DNA of 64,000 nt, from NCBI GenBank assembly GCA_035650655.1, contig DASRHG010000031.1, forward strand, positions 1 to 64,000, written 5' to 3'. The notes below the pieces were generated by a model. That model did not search any database. It was not told the origin of the DNA and worked only from the letters and a program-made list of their open reading frames with translations. This document shows, piece by piece, positions 7,830 to 15,660 of the stretch (position 1 is its first letter; the number at the start of each line of letters is the position of its first letter). A program made the translations under genes and the position numbers. This DNA comes from DASRHG01 sp035650655 (GTDB taxonomy: Bacteria > Desulfobacterota > Binatia > DP-6).

Positions 7830-8304
7830 GGGCGTCCTCCGGGGCGAGCCCGAGGGCGGCGAGCTCGCGGACCATGTGCGCGTGGTGCGTCGCCGGCCAG
7901 TAGAGCCGCCCGCAGCCGCCGCAGCGGTGGAAGCGCGCCGCCGTCGCCCAGACGTACGGCGGGACGCGATCGCGGACCGCGTCGCGCGCGACCTCGTCGA
8001 GGACGCGGTTGCACTCGAGGCAGCGCCGGAACGCCTCGCCCGGCGCCGCGAGCGGCACGGCGGCGGCCAGCTCGCGGAGCTGGTCGCGGAACCGATCGGC
8101 GGTGATGAAGACGTGCGGCGGGAGGTTCGGGTCGCGGACGAGCCGCGTGTCGCGCGTGACGATCGTCCGCCCCTCGCGCCGCGCGCACTCGACGAGTGTC
8201 CGGCGCCGGAGATGCGGTCCCCAGGCGACGTCGTGCCCGAGCACGCGGAGCCAGCGGGCGAGGCGACCGAGCATCCAGTCGACGGCGAAGCGCTGACCGG
8301 GCAT
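7822..8304 (-). CDS. Mut7-C RNase-domain (PIN-like) protein
   Basis: A 160-residue protein with the Mut7-C RNase domain, a PIN-like nuclease fold. The N-terminal pattern AVDWMLGRLARWLRVLGHD includes the conserved Asp9, and TRDTRL supplies Asp52; both are expected metal ligands. A C-terminal zinc ribbon follows: Cys95/Cys98 (CLEC) and Cys128/Cys131 (CGGC). In other bacteria the domain occurs alone or fused to a ubiquitin-like ThiS domain; its RNA substrates are poorly known. I chose the ATG at 8304 because the family N-terminus begins right after it. The gene starts 10 bases after the aminopeptidase gene and overlaps the small zinc-ribbon gene. Confidence 0.85.
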   Translation of the reverse strand: MPGQRFAVDWMLGRLARWLRVLGHDVAWGPHLRRRTLVECARREGRTIVTRDTRLVRDPNLPPHVFITADRFRDQLRELAAAVPLAAPGEAFRRCLECNRVLDEVARDAVRDRVPPYVWATAARFHRCGGCGRLYWPATHHAHMVRELAALGLAPEDARG

Positions 8305-8314
8305 GGGGGGCCTT

Positions 8315-9358
8315 CTAGCGTGCTTCGGCGCGGCTGGCGAGAGCTTCGACCGCTCTGAAGGGCTCCGACGCACCCCGCACGGCATCCACCAGGGCGACGA
8401 CCGCCGGCCCCACGTCGCCGTCCGTGGGCGCGAGCCGCTCGAAGGCGTCGAGCCGGGTCACGTACACGAGGTCGCCCAGGAGGCGCGCGTTGTTCGGGGG
8501 CAGGAGGTCGGAGGGCCGCCCCGCCTGCCGCCGGACCAGCTCGGCCGCGGCGGCCTCGGCGAGCCAGGTGCGCGCGCGCTCCCGCGTGGCCGGCGCCGGC
8601 TTCGCCGCGTAGAGCCGCCGGAGCCGCGTCGCCAGGCGCCCGAGGACGTGCCCGCGCTCTCGGGTTGCATCCCACCGCCGCCGGGCTTCGGCGCAGCGGG
8701 TCGGCTCCGCCGCGGGGCCCGCGCAGAAGAAGGCGATCGCCCCGCGATGGCCGACGAAGGTGGCTGCCGACTCGTCGAAGGCGGTCTCGCCGGGGCGGTA
8801 GAGTGTGGCGTGGAAGAGCTCGTGCAGCACGGTCTCGACGACGGAGACGGGCGGCTCCTCGACGGTGCTCGAGAGGAGCGGGTCGGCGAACCAGCCGAGC
8901 GTGCTGAACGCCGCCGCGGTGCGGACCTCGACGTCGAGGTCGCGCCGCGCGAGCTTCGCCCCGGCGGCCCGCGCGCTCGCGGCGTCGAAGAAGCCGCGGT
9001 ACGGGACGCGCCCGACGATCGGGTACCACCACGTGTACGGCTCGAGCCGGTCGCGCCGGGCGGCCGAGAGCACCCAGACCTGCCCGTCGCCGTCGACCGT
9101 CGCGAAGCTCGCGTAGCTGTCGCCCACGGCGAGGCCGAGGGTGTCGCGGGCGAAGTCGCGGGCGGCGAGCACGAGCCCGAGTCGCGTGCGCAGCCCCGGG
9201 TCGAGCGACGGACGGGCGAGGAGCTCGGGAATCGGCTCGCGGCGGAGGAGCACCTTCGCCTCGGCCCACCCCACGCGCGCCACGTACGCGGTGCTTCCGC
9301 ACCCGCTCGAGAGCGCCGCGGCCAGCGCGGCCGCGACGACGACGACGGACGCCCGCAT
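8315..9358 (-). CDS. Predicted zinc aminopeptidase lipoprotein (COG4324 type)
   Basis: A 347-residue exported protein. The signal peptide ends in a lipobox-like ALSSGC (Cys20), so it should be lipid-anchored in the envelope. The mature part is collinear with the putative aminopeptidase family COG4324, with the zinc motif HELFH (His179, Glu180, His183) and a downstream glutamate in FDESAATFVGH (Glu196) as the likely third ligand. The biological substrate is unknown. It sits between the ABC exporter genes and the Mut7-C gene on the same strand with a 59-base upstream gap, so it may be part of the long minus-strand operon. Confidence 0.85.
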   Translation of the reverse strand: MRASVVVVAAALAAALSSGCGSTAYVARVGWAEAKVLLRREPIPELLARPSLDPGLRTRLGLVLAARDFARDTLGLAVGDSYASFATVDGDGQVWVLSAARRDRLEPYTWWYPIVGRVPYRGFFDAASARAAGAKLARRDLDVEVRTAAAFSTLGWFADPLLSSTVEEPPVSVVETVLHELFHATLYRPGETAFDESAATFVGHRGAIAFFCAGPAAEPTRCAEARRRWDATRERGHVLGRLATRLRRLYAAKPAPATRERARTWLAEAAAAELVRRQAGRPSDLLPPNNARLLGDLVYVTRLDAFERLAPTDGDVGPAVVALVDAVRGASEPFRAVEALASRAEAR

Positions 9359-9417
9359 CCTCCTCCTTCACCCCTACCGGCGCGGCCGCGCCCGCGCAAC
9401 CAAAACGTCGCTCGGCG

Positions 9418-11214
9418 TCAGGGCCGCCCGGCGGCCCGCGCCGCGGGCGCCGCCTCGCTCGCGTACTGCATCCGGTAGAGACGCGCGTAGAGGCCGTCGC
9501 GCGCGAGGAGATCCGCGTGCGCGCCCGCCTCCCTGAGCTCGCCGTGGTGGAAGACGAGGATGCGGTCCGCGTGCTCGATCGTCGACAGCCGGTGCGCGAT
9601 CACGAGCGCGGTGCGCGTCTCGAGGAGCTTCGCGAGCGCGTCCTGCACGAGCCACTCGGTCTCGGGGTCGACGTTCGACGTCGCCTCGTCGAGGACGAGG
9701 ATCGCGGGGTCGTGGGCGAGGGCGCGCGCGAAGGCGAGGAGCTGGCGCTGGCCGCCGGAGAGGTTCGACCCGCGCTCCCGGACGGTCGCGTCGTACCCGC
9801 CCATGCGGCGGATGAACCCGTCCGCGTTCACGTGCGCGGCCGCCGCCTCGACCGCGGCCCGCGAGATGTCGGGGCGGCCGAGCGTCACGTTCTCCGCCAC
9901 CGTGCCGCTGAAGAGGAACACGTCCTGGAGGACGACCGCGATCCGGCGCCGGAGCGCCGTGCGGTCCCAGTCGCGCACGTCGATGCCGTCGACGAGGATC
10001 CGCCCGCGCTGCACGTCGTAGAGGCGGTCGAGGAGCTTGATGACGGTCGTCTTCCCGGCCCCCGTCGCGCCGACGAGCGCCACCTGCTCGCCGGGCGCCA
10101 CGCGGAAGGAGACGTCGCGGAGCACCCAGTCCGCGTCGCGGTAGGCGAACCAGACGTGGTCGAAGACGATCTCGCCCTGGACGCGCGCCGGGACGCGCGG
10201 CGCCGCGGGCGCGCTCTCCGGCGCGAGGTCGATCAGGGCGAAGATCCGCTCCGCCGCGGTCATCGAGGACTGGAGCACCGCGTACTTCGCGCTGAAGTCG
10301 CGGATCGGGATGAAGAACTGCTGGAGGTACTGGATGAACGCGACGACCGTGCCGAGCTGGACGAGATGCGCCGCGTGGAGCCGCCCGCCCTCGAGCAGCA
10401 TGAGCGCGATCGAGACCGTGCTCACGGCCTCGACGATGGAGAACAGCGCGGCCTCGAGCTTGTTCGAGAGGTGATTCGCGTCGCGGTGGGCCGAGTTCAA
10501 GCGGTCGAACTCGGCGAAGGCGCCCGCCTCGCGCGCGGCGAGCTGGATCGCGCGCATGCCGGAGATCGCCTCCTGGAGGTAGCCGTTCAGGCGGCCGATC
10601 CGCTCCCGGATCTGCCGGTACGTCTTCCGCGCCATGCGACGGAAGAAGTCGACGGCGAGCATCATGAACGGCAGCAGCGCGAGGCTCGTGAGCGCCAGCC
10701 AGAAGTTGATCCAGAGCATGAACGCGACGATGCCGACGAGCCCGAGCACGTCGAGCACGATGGTCATCGCGCCCGCGGCGAACATCTCCTGGAGCACGTC
10801 GACGTCGGTCGTGAGCCGCGAGACGACCCGCCCGACCGGGTTCTGGTCGAAGAAGCGCATCGGGAAGCGCTGGAGCTTCGCGAAGAGCGCCACGCGGAGG
10901 TCCGCGAGGCTCCGCTGCGCGACCATCGTCGTCAGGTACTGCTGGCCGTACTGCGACAGGAACTCGGCGACGATGACCCCGACGTAGACGAGGCTGAGCG
11001 TCGCGAGGCCGGAGAGGTTCCGCGGGACGATGTAGTCGTCGATCCCGCGCTTCAGGAGGTACGGCTCGAGCGCGGAGAAGAACCGGTTCACGGGCGAGAG
11101 GAGGACGGCCGCCCAGAAGATCGGCCGATACGGGCGGACGTACGTCCAGAGGCGGCCGATCAGGCGGGCGTCGTACGCCTTCCCGAGCTCCTCCTCGCCG
11201 AAGATGTCCGGCAT
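9418..11214 (-). CDS. ABC exporter half-transporter with canonical catalytic site
   Basis: A 598-residue half-transporter: an N-terminal six-helix type IV (MsbA-like) membrane domain to about residue 330, then the nucleotide-binding domain with Walker A GATGAGKTT, signature LSGGQ and Walker B ILVLDEATS (catalytic Glu present). The start ATG overlaps the stop of the preceding half-transporter (TGATG), so the two are made together and almost certainly form a heterodimer. Substrate cannot be read from the sequence; lipids, LPS precursors, peptides and drugs are all exported by this class. Given the adjoining glycan island, a lipid or glycolipid is plausible. Confidence 0.88.
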   Translation of the reverse strand: MPDIFGEEELGKAYDARLIGRLWTYVRPYRPIFWAAVLLSPVNRFFSALEPYLLKRGIDDYIVPRNLSGLATLSLVYVGVIVAEFLSQYGQQYLTTMVAQRSLADLRVALFAKLQRFPMRFFDQNPVGRVVSRLTTDVDVLQEMFAAGAMTIVLDVLGLVGIVAFMLWINFWLALTSLALLPFMMLAVDFFRRMARKTYRQIRERIGRLNGYLQEAISGMRAIQLAAREAGAFAEFDRLNSAHRDANHLSNKLEAALFSIVEAVSTVSIALMLLEGGRLHAAHLVQLGTVVAFIQYLQQFFIPIRDFSAKYAVLQSSMTAAERIFALIDLAPESAPAAPRVPARVQGEIVFDHVWFAYRDADWVLRDVSFRVAPGEQVALVGATGAGKTTVIKLLDRLYDVQRGRILVDGIDVRDWDRTALRRRIAVVLQDVFLFSGTVAENVTLGRPDISRAAVEAAAAHVNADGFIRRMGGYDATVRERGSNLSGGQRQLLAFARALAHDPAILVLDEATSNVDPETEWLVQDALAKLLETRTALVIAHRLSTIEHADRILVFHHGELREAGAHADLLARDGLYARLYRMQYASEAAPAARAAGRP

Positions 11215-12941
11215 CAGATCGCCTCGAGCTCGCCCTCGAGGGCCTGCTGGCGGAAGAGCTCGGCGTACGCACGGCCGCGGGCGAGGAGCGTCTCGTGGTC
11301 GCCCACCTCGACGACCCGGCCCTCGTCGAGGACGACGATCAGGTCGGCGTCCTTCACCGTGCTCACCCGGTGCGCGACGATGACCGTCGTCCGCTCGCGG
11401 AAGAACCCGCGGAGCGCGTCGAGCATCTCGCGCTCGGTCGCCGCGTCGACCGCGGAGAGCGCGTCGTCGAGGACGAGGACGCGCGGCGACGCGGCGAGCA
11501 CGCGCGCGAGCGCGACGCGCTGCTTCTGGCCGCCGGAGAGCGTGATCCCGCGCTCCCCGACGAGGGTCTCGAGGCCCGCCGGCATCTCCGCGAGGTCGCG
11601 CCCGAGGCCCGCCATGCGCACGGCCCACCCGACGCGTCCGTCGGCGTCGTCGAGCGCGAAGGCGACGTTCTCGCGGAGCGTCCGGGAGAAGAGGAACGGG
11701 TCCTGGGGGACGAGGCCGATCTGCCGGCGGAGCCAGCCGAGCGGCAGCGTGCGGACGTCGCGACCGTCGAGGAGGACCGTGCCGGCGTCGACGTCGAAGA
11801 GGCGCGGGAGGAGCTGGACGAGGGCGCTCTTCCCGGCGCCCGTCCGGCCGACGATCGCGACCGTCTTCCCGGCGGGGATCGTGAGCGTCACCCCGTCGAG
11901 CACGGGGGGCGCGTCCTTCCGCCCCGGGAAGCGGAAGGTCACGTCGCGGAGCGCGATCTCGCCGCGGAAGGGCGCGAGCGGCTCGGCGGCGGGCGGGCTC
12001 GCGATCGCCGGCTCGACGGCGAAGAGCGCGTTCAGGCGCTGCATGGCGGCGCGGCCGCGCTGGAGGATGGTGAGCATCCAGCCCATCGCCATCGTCGGCC
12101 AGGCGAGGTTGTAGAGGTAGCCCATGAAGGCGACCATGTCGCCGACGGAGAGCGTGCCGGCGACGACGCGCTGTCCGCCCCACCAGAGGACCACGAGCGA
12201 GCTCACGCTGTGCACGATGCCCATGACGGGCACGATGAAGCCGCGGACGCGCGCGAGCCGGAGGCTCTGGTCCTGGAAGCGGGCGTTGAGCGCCGTGAAG
12301 GCGCCGATCGCGTGGTCCTCGGCCGCGTACGCCTTCACGACCTGGATGCCGGAAAGGTTCTCCTGGACGCGGCTCGAGAGGTCCGCGAGCCCCTCCTGCA
12401 CGCGGAGCGTCCGCTCGATCAGGAGCCGGCTCGTCCGCTTCACGACGAGGAGGGCGACCGGATAGACGGCGATCGCCGCGAGCGTGAGCGCGGGGTCGAT
12501 CGAGAGCATGATGCCGAGGCCGACGACGTAGGCGATCGGCGTGTTGATGAAGTTGAGGACGCCGGGACCGAGGAGCATCCGCACGGCCGTCACGTCGTTC
12601 ACGAGCCGCGACATCAGGTCGCCCGTCTGCCGCTCGTGGTAGAAGGCGAGCGGCTGGCGCTCGAGGTGCGCGAAGAGGTCGTTCCGCAGGTCGTACTCGA
12701 TGTCCCGTCCGACGTTGAAGATGAGGAAGCGCGAGTACGTGCGGACGACGGCCTGGACGGCGGCGATCCCGATGATCAGCGCGACGAAGCGGCCGAAGGG
12801 GGCGTCGACGGTGATCGCGTCGACGATGCGCTTCGAGAGGTACGGGATCGCGTTCGAGAGCAGCTGCGCCGCGACGAGGCAGAGGATGCCCCCGGCGTAC
12901 CGGACGCGATAGCGCGCGAGATAGCGCCAGAGGCGGGACAT
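11214..12941 (-). CDS. ABC exporter half-transporter with degenerate Walker B
   Basis: A 575-residue half-transporter with a six-helix membrane domain and a nucleotide-binding domain. Walker A is GRTGAGKSA and the signature LSGGQKQRVALARV is intact, but the Walker B region reads VLVLDDALS: the catalytic glutamate is aspartate. This substitution is typical of one site in heterodimeric exporters such as TM287/288 or BmrCD. The partner encoded next has the normal glutamate. It is the first gene of a long minus-strand run. A promoter-like pair (TTGCTT and TACAGT) lies directly upstream, seven bases before the ATG. Confidence 0.88.
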   Translation of the reverse strand: MSRLWRYLARYRVRYAGGILCLVAAQLLSNAIPYLSKRIVDAITVDAPFGRFVALIIGIAAVQAVVRTYSRFLIFNVGRDIEYDLRNDLFAHLERQPLAFYHERQTGDLMSRLVNDVTAVRMLLGPGVLNFINTPIAYVVGLGIMLSIDPALTLAAIAVYPVALLVVKRTSRLLIERTLRVQEGLADLSSRVQENLSGIQVVKAYAAEDHAIGAFTALNARFQDQSLRLARVRGFIVPVMGIVHSVSSLVVLWWGGQRVVAGTLSVGDMVAFMGYLYNLAWPTMAMGWMLTILQRGRAAMQRLNALFAVEPAIASPPAAEPLAPFRGEIALRDVTFRFPGRKDAPPVLDGVTLTIPAGKTVAIVGRTGAGKSALVQLLPRLFDVDAGTVLLDGRDVRTLPLGWLRRQIGLVPQDPFLFSRTLRENVAFALDDADGRVGWAVRMAGLGRDLAEMPAGLETLVGERGITLSGGQKQRVALARVLAASPRVLVLDDALSAVDAATEREMLDALRGFFRERTTVIVAHRVSTVKDADLIVVLDEGRVVEVGDHETLLARGRAYAELFRQQALEGELEAI

Positions 12942-12948
12942 CCGGGCG

Positions 12949-12978
12949 ACTGTAGCGACGCGCGACCACTTGAAGCAA
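12949..12978 (-). promoter_or_regulatory. Promoter candidate for the ABC exporter operon
   Basis: On the minus strand TTGCTT (12978-12973) is followed after 18 bases by TACAGT (12954-12949), then seven bases to the ATG at 12941. Such a short distance predicts a leaderless or nearly leaderless mRNA. The -35 box overlaps that of the divergent rfbD promoter, so the two could compete for polymerase. Confidence 0.5.
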
Positions 12979-13000
12979 GGAAGGTCCGCTCCGCTATACT
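12970..13000 (+). promoter_or_regulatory. Promoter candidate for rfbD
   Basis: TTGAAG (12970-12975), 19-base spacer, TATACT (12995-13000), then nine bases to the ATG at 13010. TATACT matches the sigma-70 -10 consensus at five of six positions. Transcription would begin at or just before the start codon. No Shine-Dalgarno sequence lies between the -10 box and the ATG. Confidence 0.55.
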
Positions 13001-13009
13001 GCGCGCGCC

Positions 13010-13891
13010 ATGCGGATCGCGGTGCTCGGCGCGGCGGGACAGCTCGGACGCGAGCTGCTCCGCGTCCTGCCGCGCGCGACGACGATCCCGCTCACGCGCG
13101 CCGACGTCGACCTCGCGGCGGAGCCCGCCCGCGTGCGCGACCGCCTCGCCGCGGCGGCGCCCGCCGTCGTCGTGAACGCCGCCGCCGACAACCGCGTCGA
13201 CGCCGCGGAAGCCGACCCGCGCCCCGCCGTCGCCGTCAACGCGCTCGCCCCCGGCGTGCTCGCCCGTGCCTGCGCCGACCTCGGCGCCTGGTGCGTTCAG
13301 GTGAGCACCGACTACGTCTTCGACGGGCGCGCCCGGCGTCCCTACGCCGAGGACGACGCGCCGAACCCGCTCGGGGCCTACGCCCGCTCGAAGCTCGCCG
13401 GCGAGCTGCTCGTGCGCACGCTCGCCCCCCGCCACGCCGTCGTCCGGGTCGCGGGTCTCTACGCCGCAGGCGGCTCGCGCGGCAAGGGCGGGAGCTTCGT
13501 CGACCGCGTCCTCGAGCGCGCTCGCCGGGGCGAGCCGCTCCGCATCGTCGACGATCAGGTGACGGCACCGACCTGGGCGCGCGACGTCGCCGGGACGCTC
13601 GCCCGCCTCCTCCCCCGCCTCGTCCGCGGCGAGCTCCCGGGCGGCATCTTCCACGTCACGAACGCCGGCGAGTGCTCGTGGTACGACTTCGCGCGCGCCG
13701 CGCTCGCGCTCGCCGGCCTCACCGCGCCGATCGAGCCCGTCGCGACGGCGACGTTCGGGGCACCCGCGCCGCGCCCGGCCTACTCCGTGCTCGCCAACAC
13801 GCGCCTCGCCGCCGCGGGCGAGCCGCCCCTCCGCGACTGGCGCGCGGCGCTCGCCGCGTACCTCGCGGAGCCTTCCCCGCCCGCCGCCTGA
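13010..13891 (+). CDS. rfbD: dTDP-4-dehydrorhamnose reductase
   Basis: Reduces dTDP-4-dehydro-L-rhamnose to dTDP-L-rhamnose with NAD(P)H, the last step of the pathway. The 293-residue protein has the nucleotide-binding motif GAAGQLG (7-13), the conserved STDYVFDG block and a YARSK motif (Tyr-x3-Lys) of the extended SDR fold, then the substrate region with GIFHVTNAGECSWYDF. Length is normal. The other pathway genes (rfbA, rfbB, rfbC) are not in the window, so rfbD stands alone at the left end of the glycan island. It is divergent from the ABC exporter with only 68 bases between starts. Confidence 0.93.
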   Translation: MRIAVLGAAGQLGRELLRVLPRATTIPLTRADVDLAAEPARVRDRLAAAAPAVVVNAAADNRVDAAEADPRPAVAVNALAPGVLARACADLGAWCVQVSTDYVFDGRARRPYAEDDAPNPLGAYARSKLAGELLVRTLAPRHAVVRVAGLYAAGGSRGKGGSFVDRVLERARRGEPLRIVDDQVTAPTWARDVAGTLARLLPRLVRGELPGGIFHVTNAGECSWYDFARAALALAGLTAPIEPVATATFGAPAPRPAYSVLANTRLAAAGEPPLRDWRAALAAYLAEPSPPAA

Positions 13892-13894
13892 CGC

Positions 13895-14118
13895 CGGGGT
13901 CGTCGGGCACCCGACGCCGACGCCCGCGCCCGAATTCCCACCGCCAGCACGACCCCGACGCCCGCGAGCACGAGAGCGCCGTATCGCCCGACGGCGAGCC
14001 CGAGATACCCGACGTCGGCGCCCGGCAGGTCGCTCTGCCGCAGGAAGTCCGCCCGCCCCCCCCGCACGCCCGCCCGCGCCGCGCGCCGTCAGCACGCCGT
14101 CGCGCGCCGAGGCGACGT
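13895..14118 (-). pseudogene. Possible C-terminal remnant of a membrane protein
   Basis: The 229-base gap between rfbD and the next gene contains minus-strand sequence that reads like a protein end: a DGVLTARGAGG stretch, then after a run of eight C/G bases (about 14054-14061) a different frame continues with DFLRQSDLPGADVGYLG, a hydrophobic helix (GALVLAGVGVVLAVGI) and an arginine-rich tail. The frame change sits exactly at the homopolymer, as expected for a slippage mutation or a base-call error. No start codon or recognised family was found, and chance coding character is possible at this G+C. Confidence 0.3.
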
Positions 14119-14120
14119 CG

Positions 14121-15572
14121 TCACACCGCGACCGCCGACGGCGCGCCCGGCGCCTCGGGCGTCCGCGCGACGACGAGGAGCGACATGCCGAACGGCGGGT
14201 GCACGTGCCGCTCGAGGCGCAGGAGGGGCACGAGCCAGTCGTTCACGCGCGCCTGGAAGCCCGGGACCGTCCGACGCCGCAGCACGCGCGCGTTCAGGAA
14301 CCAGCCGGCGACGCCGAGCGTGTTGAAGTACCGCGCCTCCTCCACCACGAAGCCCTCGCGCTCGAGCTTCGCGCGGAGCTCCGACCGCGTGTAGCGCCGA
14401 TGGTGGCCGATCGCCCGGTCGATCTCGCCGTAGAGCTGGCGGAGCGCGGGCACGACGAGGATCGCGCGTCCGCCGGGCTCGAGCACCCGGCGCATGGCGC
14501 GGAGCGCGGCGGTGTCGTCGGCGACGTGCTCGAGGACGTTCGCGCAGACGATGGTGTCGAAGCTCTGCGGCTGGAAGCCGTCGCTCCCGAGCGCCGCCAG
14601 GTCGAGCGCGCGGACCTCGACGTTCGGCTTCCCGGCGAACGTGCGGCGGAGGAGGTCCACGTACTCCGCGTCGACGTCCGTCGCGACCACGCGCTCCCGG
14701 GTCGCGAGGTAGAGCGTGATGCTCCCCGTCCCCGAGCCCACCTCGAGCACGTGCCGGCCGACGAAGGGCCGCATGAGCTCCCACATGAAGGTGTTGTAGC
14801 GCTTGAGCGGCTCCATGCGCCGGAGCGTCGTGAAGCCCTCGTCCTCGCGCCCCACGTCGGCGCGGATCCGGAAGCGGAGGATCGTCCAGAGGGCGGAGAT
14901 CGCGTCCTTCCAGCCGATCTTCTTCCCTTCGGAGTACTGCCGGCCGTAATAGGAGATCGGCACCTCGTAGATCCGGCAGCGCAGGCGCGCGACCTTCGCC
15001 GTGAGCTCCGGCTCGAGCCCGAAGCGGTTCGAGCGGATCGGGATCCGCTCGAGCAGGTCGGCGCGGAAGACCTTGTAGCAGGTCTCCATGTCCGTGAGGT
15101 TCAGGTTCGTGCACATGTTCGAGACGAGCGTGAGGAAGCGGTTTCCAACGGTGTGCCAGAACATGAGGACGCGGCGCGGCGAGCCGGTGAAGCGCGAGCC
15201 GAAGACGACGTCGGCGTCGCCGTCGAGGATCGGCTGGATGAGCTTCGGATACTCGGCGGGGTCGTACTCGAGGTCCGCGTCCTGGATGAGGGCGATCTCC
15301 CCGCGGATCTCCGCGACGCCGCGCCGGACCGCCGCCCCCTTCCCCTGGTTGCGCTCCTGGAAGAGGATCACGAGCCGGTTCTCCGGCGTGTCGGGGATCG
15401 TGGCGCGGACCTCCTCCAGCACCTCCCGCGTGCCGTCCGTCGAGCAGTCGTCGACGACGATGATCTCCTTCGGGATGGCGACCGCCATCACCCGCTCGAG
15501 GAGGCGCCGGACGGTTGCGACCTCGTTGTAGCAGGGGACGATGACGGAGAGCAGAGGCGTCCGTGCCGGCAT
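14121..15572 (-). CDS. Fusion of GT2 glycosyltransferase and SAM methyltransferase
   Basis: A 483-residue two-domain protein. Residues about 1-245 form a GT2 domain of the DPM1/polyisoprenyl-phosphate sugar transferase type: LSVIVPCYNE at the start, VVDDCSTDGT, the metal-binding QDADLEYDP, FGSRF and an ISYYGRQYSEGKKI segment. From about 265 onward there is a class I methyltransferase with the glycine loop VLEVGSGTGSITLYL, acidic VATDVDAEY and the NVLEHVADD segment. The fusion suggests one enzyme makes and another domain methylates a lipid-linked sugar, which is inference. I chose the ATG at 15572 because the GT2 strand begins immediately after it; the upstream extension is low-complexity. Confidence 0.85.
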   Translation of the reverse strand: MPARTPLLSVIVPCYNEVATVRRLLERVMAVAIPKEIIVVDDCSTDGTREVLEEVRATIPDTPENRLVILFQERNQGKGAAVRRGVAEIRGEIALIQDADLEYDPAEYPKLIQPILDGDADVVFGSRFTGSPRRVLMFWHTVGNRFLTLVSNMCTNLNLTDMETCYKVFRADLLERIPIRSNRFGLEPELTAKVARLRCRIYEVPISYYGRQYSEGKKIGWKDAISALWTILRFRIRADVGREDEGFTTLRRMEPLKRYNTFMWELMRPFVGRHVLEVGSGTGSITLYLATRERVVATDVDAEYVDLLRRTFAGKPNVEVRALDLAALGSDGFQPQSFDTIVCANVLEHVADDTAALRAMRRVLEPGGRAILVVPALRQLYGEIDRAIGHHRRYTRSELRAKLEREGFVVEEARYFNTLGVAGWFLNARVLRRRTVPGFQARVNDWLVPLLRLERHVHPPFGMSLLVVARTPEAPGAPSAVAV

Positions 15573-15579
15573 CCGCGCG

Positions 15580-15608
15580 ATTCTCGCAAACGGATCGGGG
15601 CGCCTCAA
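15580..15608 (-). promoter_or_regulatory. Promoter candidate for the GT2-methyltransferase fusion gene
   Basis: On the minus strand TTGAGG (15608-15603), a 17-base spacer, GAGAAT (15585-15580), then seven bases to the ATG at 15572. The spacing matches the arrangement at 12949-12978. The segment also contains GTTTGCGAGA, resembling one end of the intergenic repeat found at 24399 and 44840. Confidence 0.45.
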
Positions 15609-15660
15609 GCCGGCTCGGCGGTGCTCGGCAGCGGAAGCGCGGGCGTGGTACGGTCCGCGC

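Noticed and set aside
8305..8385. Upstream extension of the Mut7-C protein to 8385
   Set aside because: It would overlap the aminopeptidase gene end and adds residues unlike the family; the ATG at 8304 matches the usual N-terminus.
9418..12978. One 1186-codon minus-strand frame that would fuse both ABC half-transporters
   Set aside because: The first half is an out-of-frame shadow of the 11214-12941 gene; the true proteins are two genes joined by a TGATG overlap.
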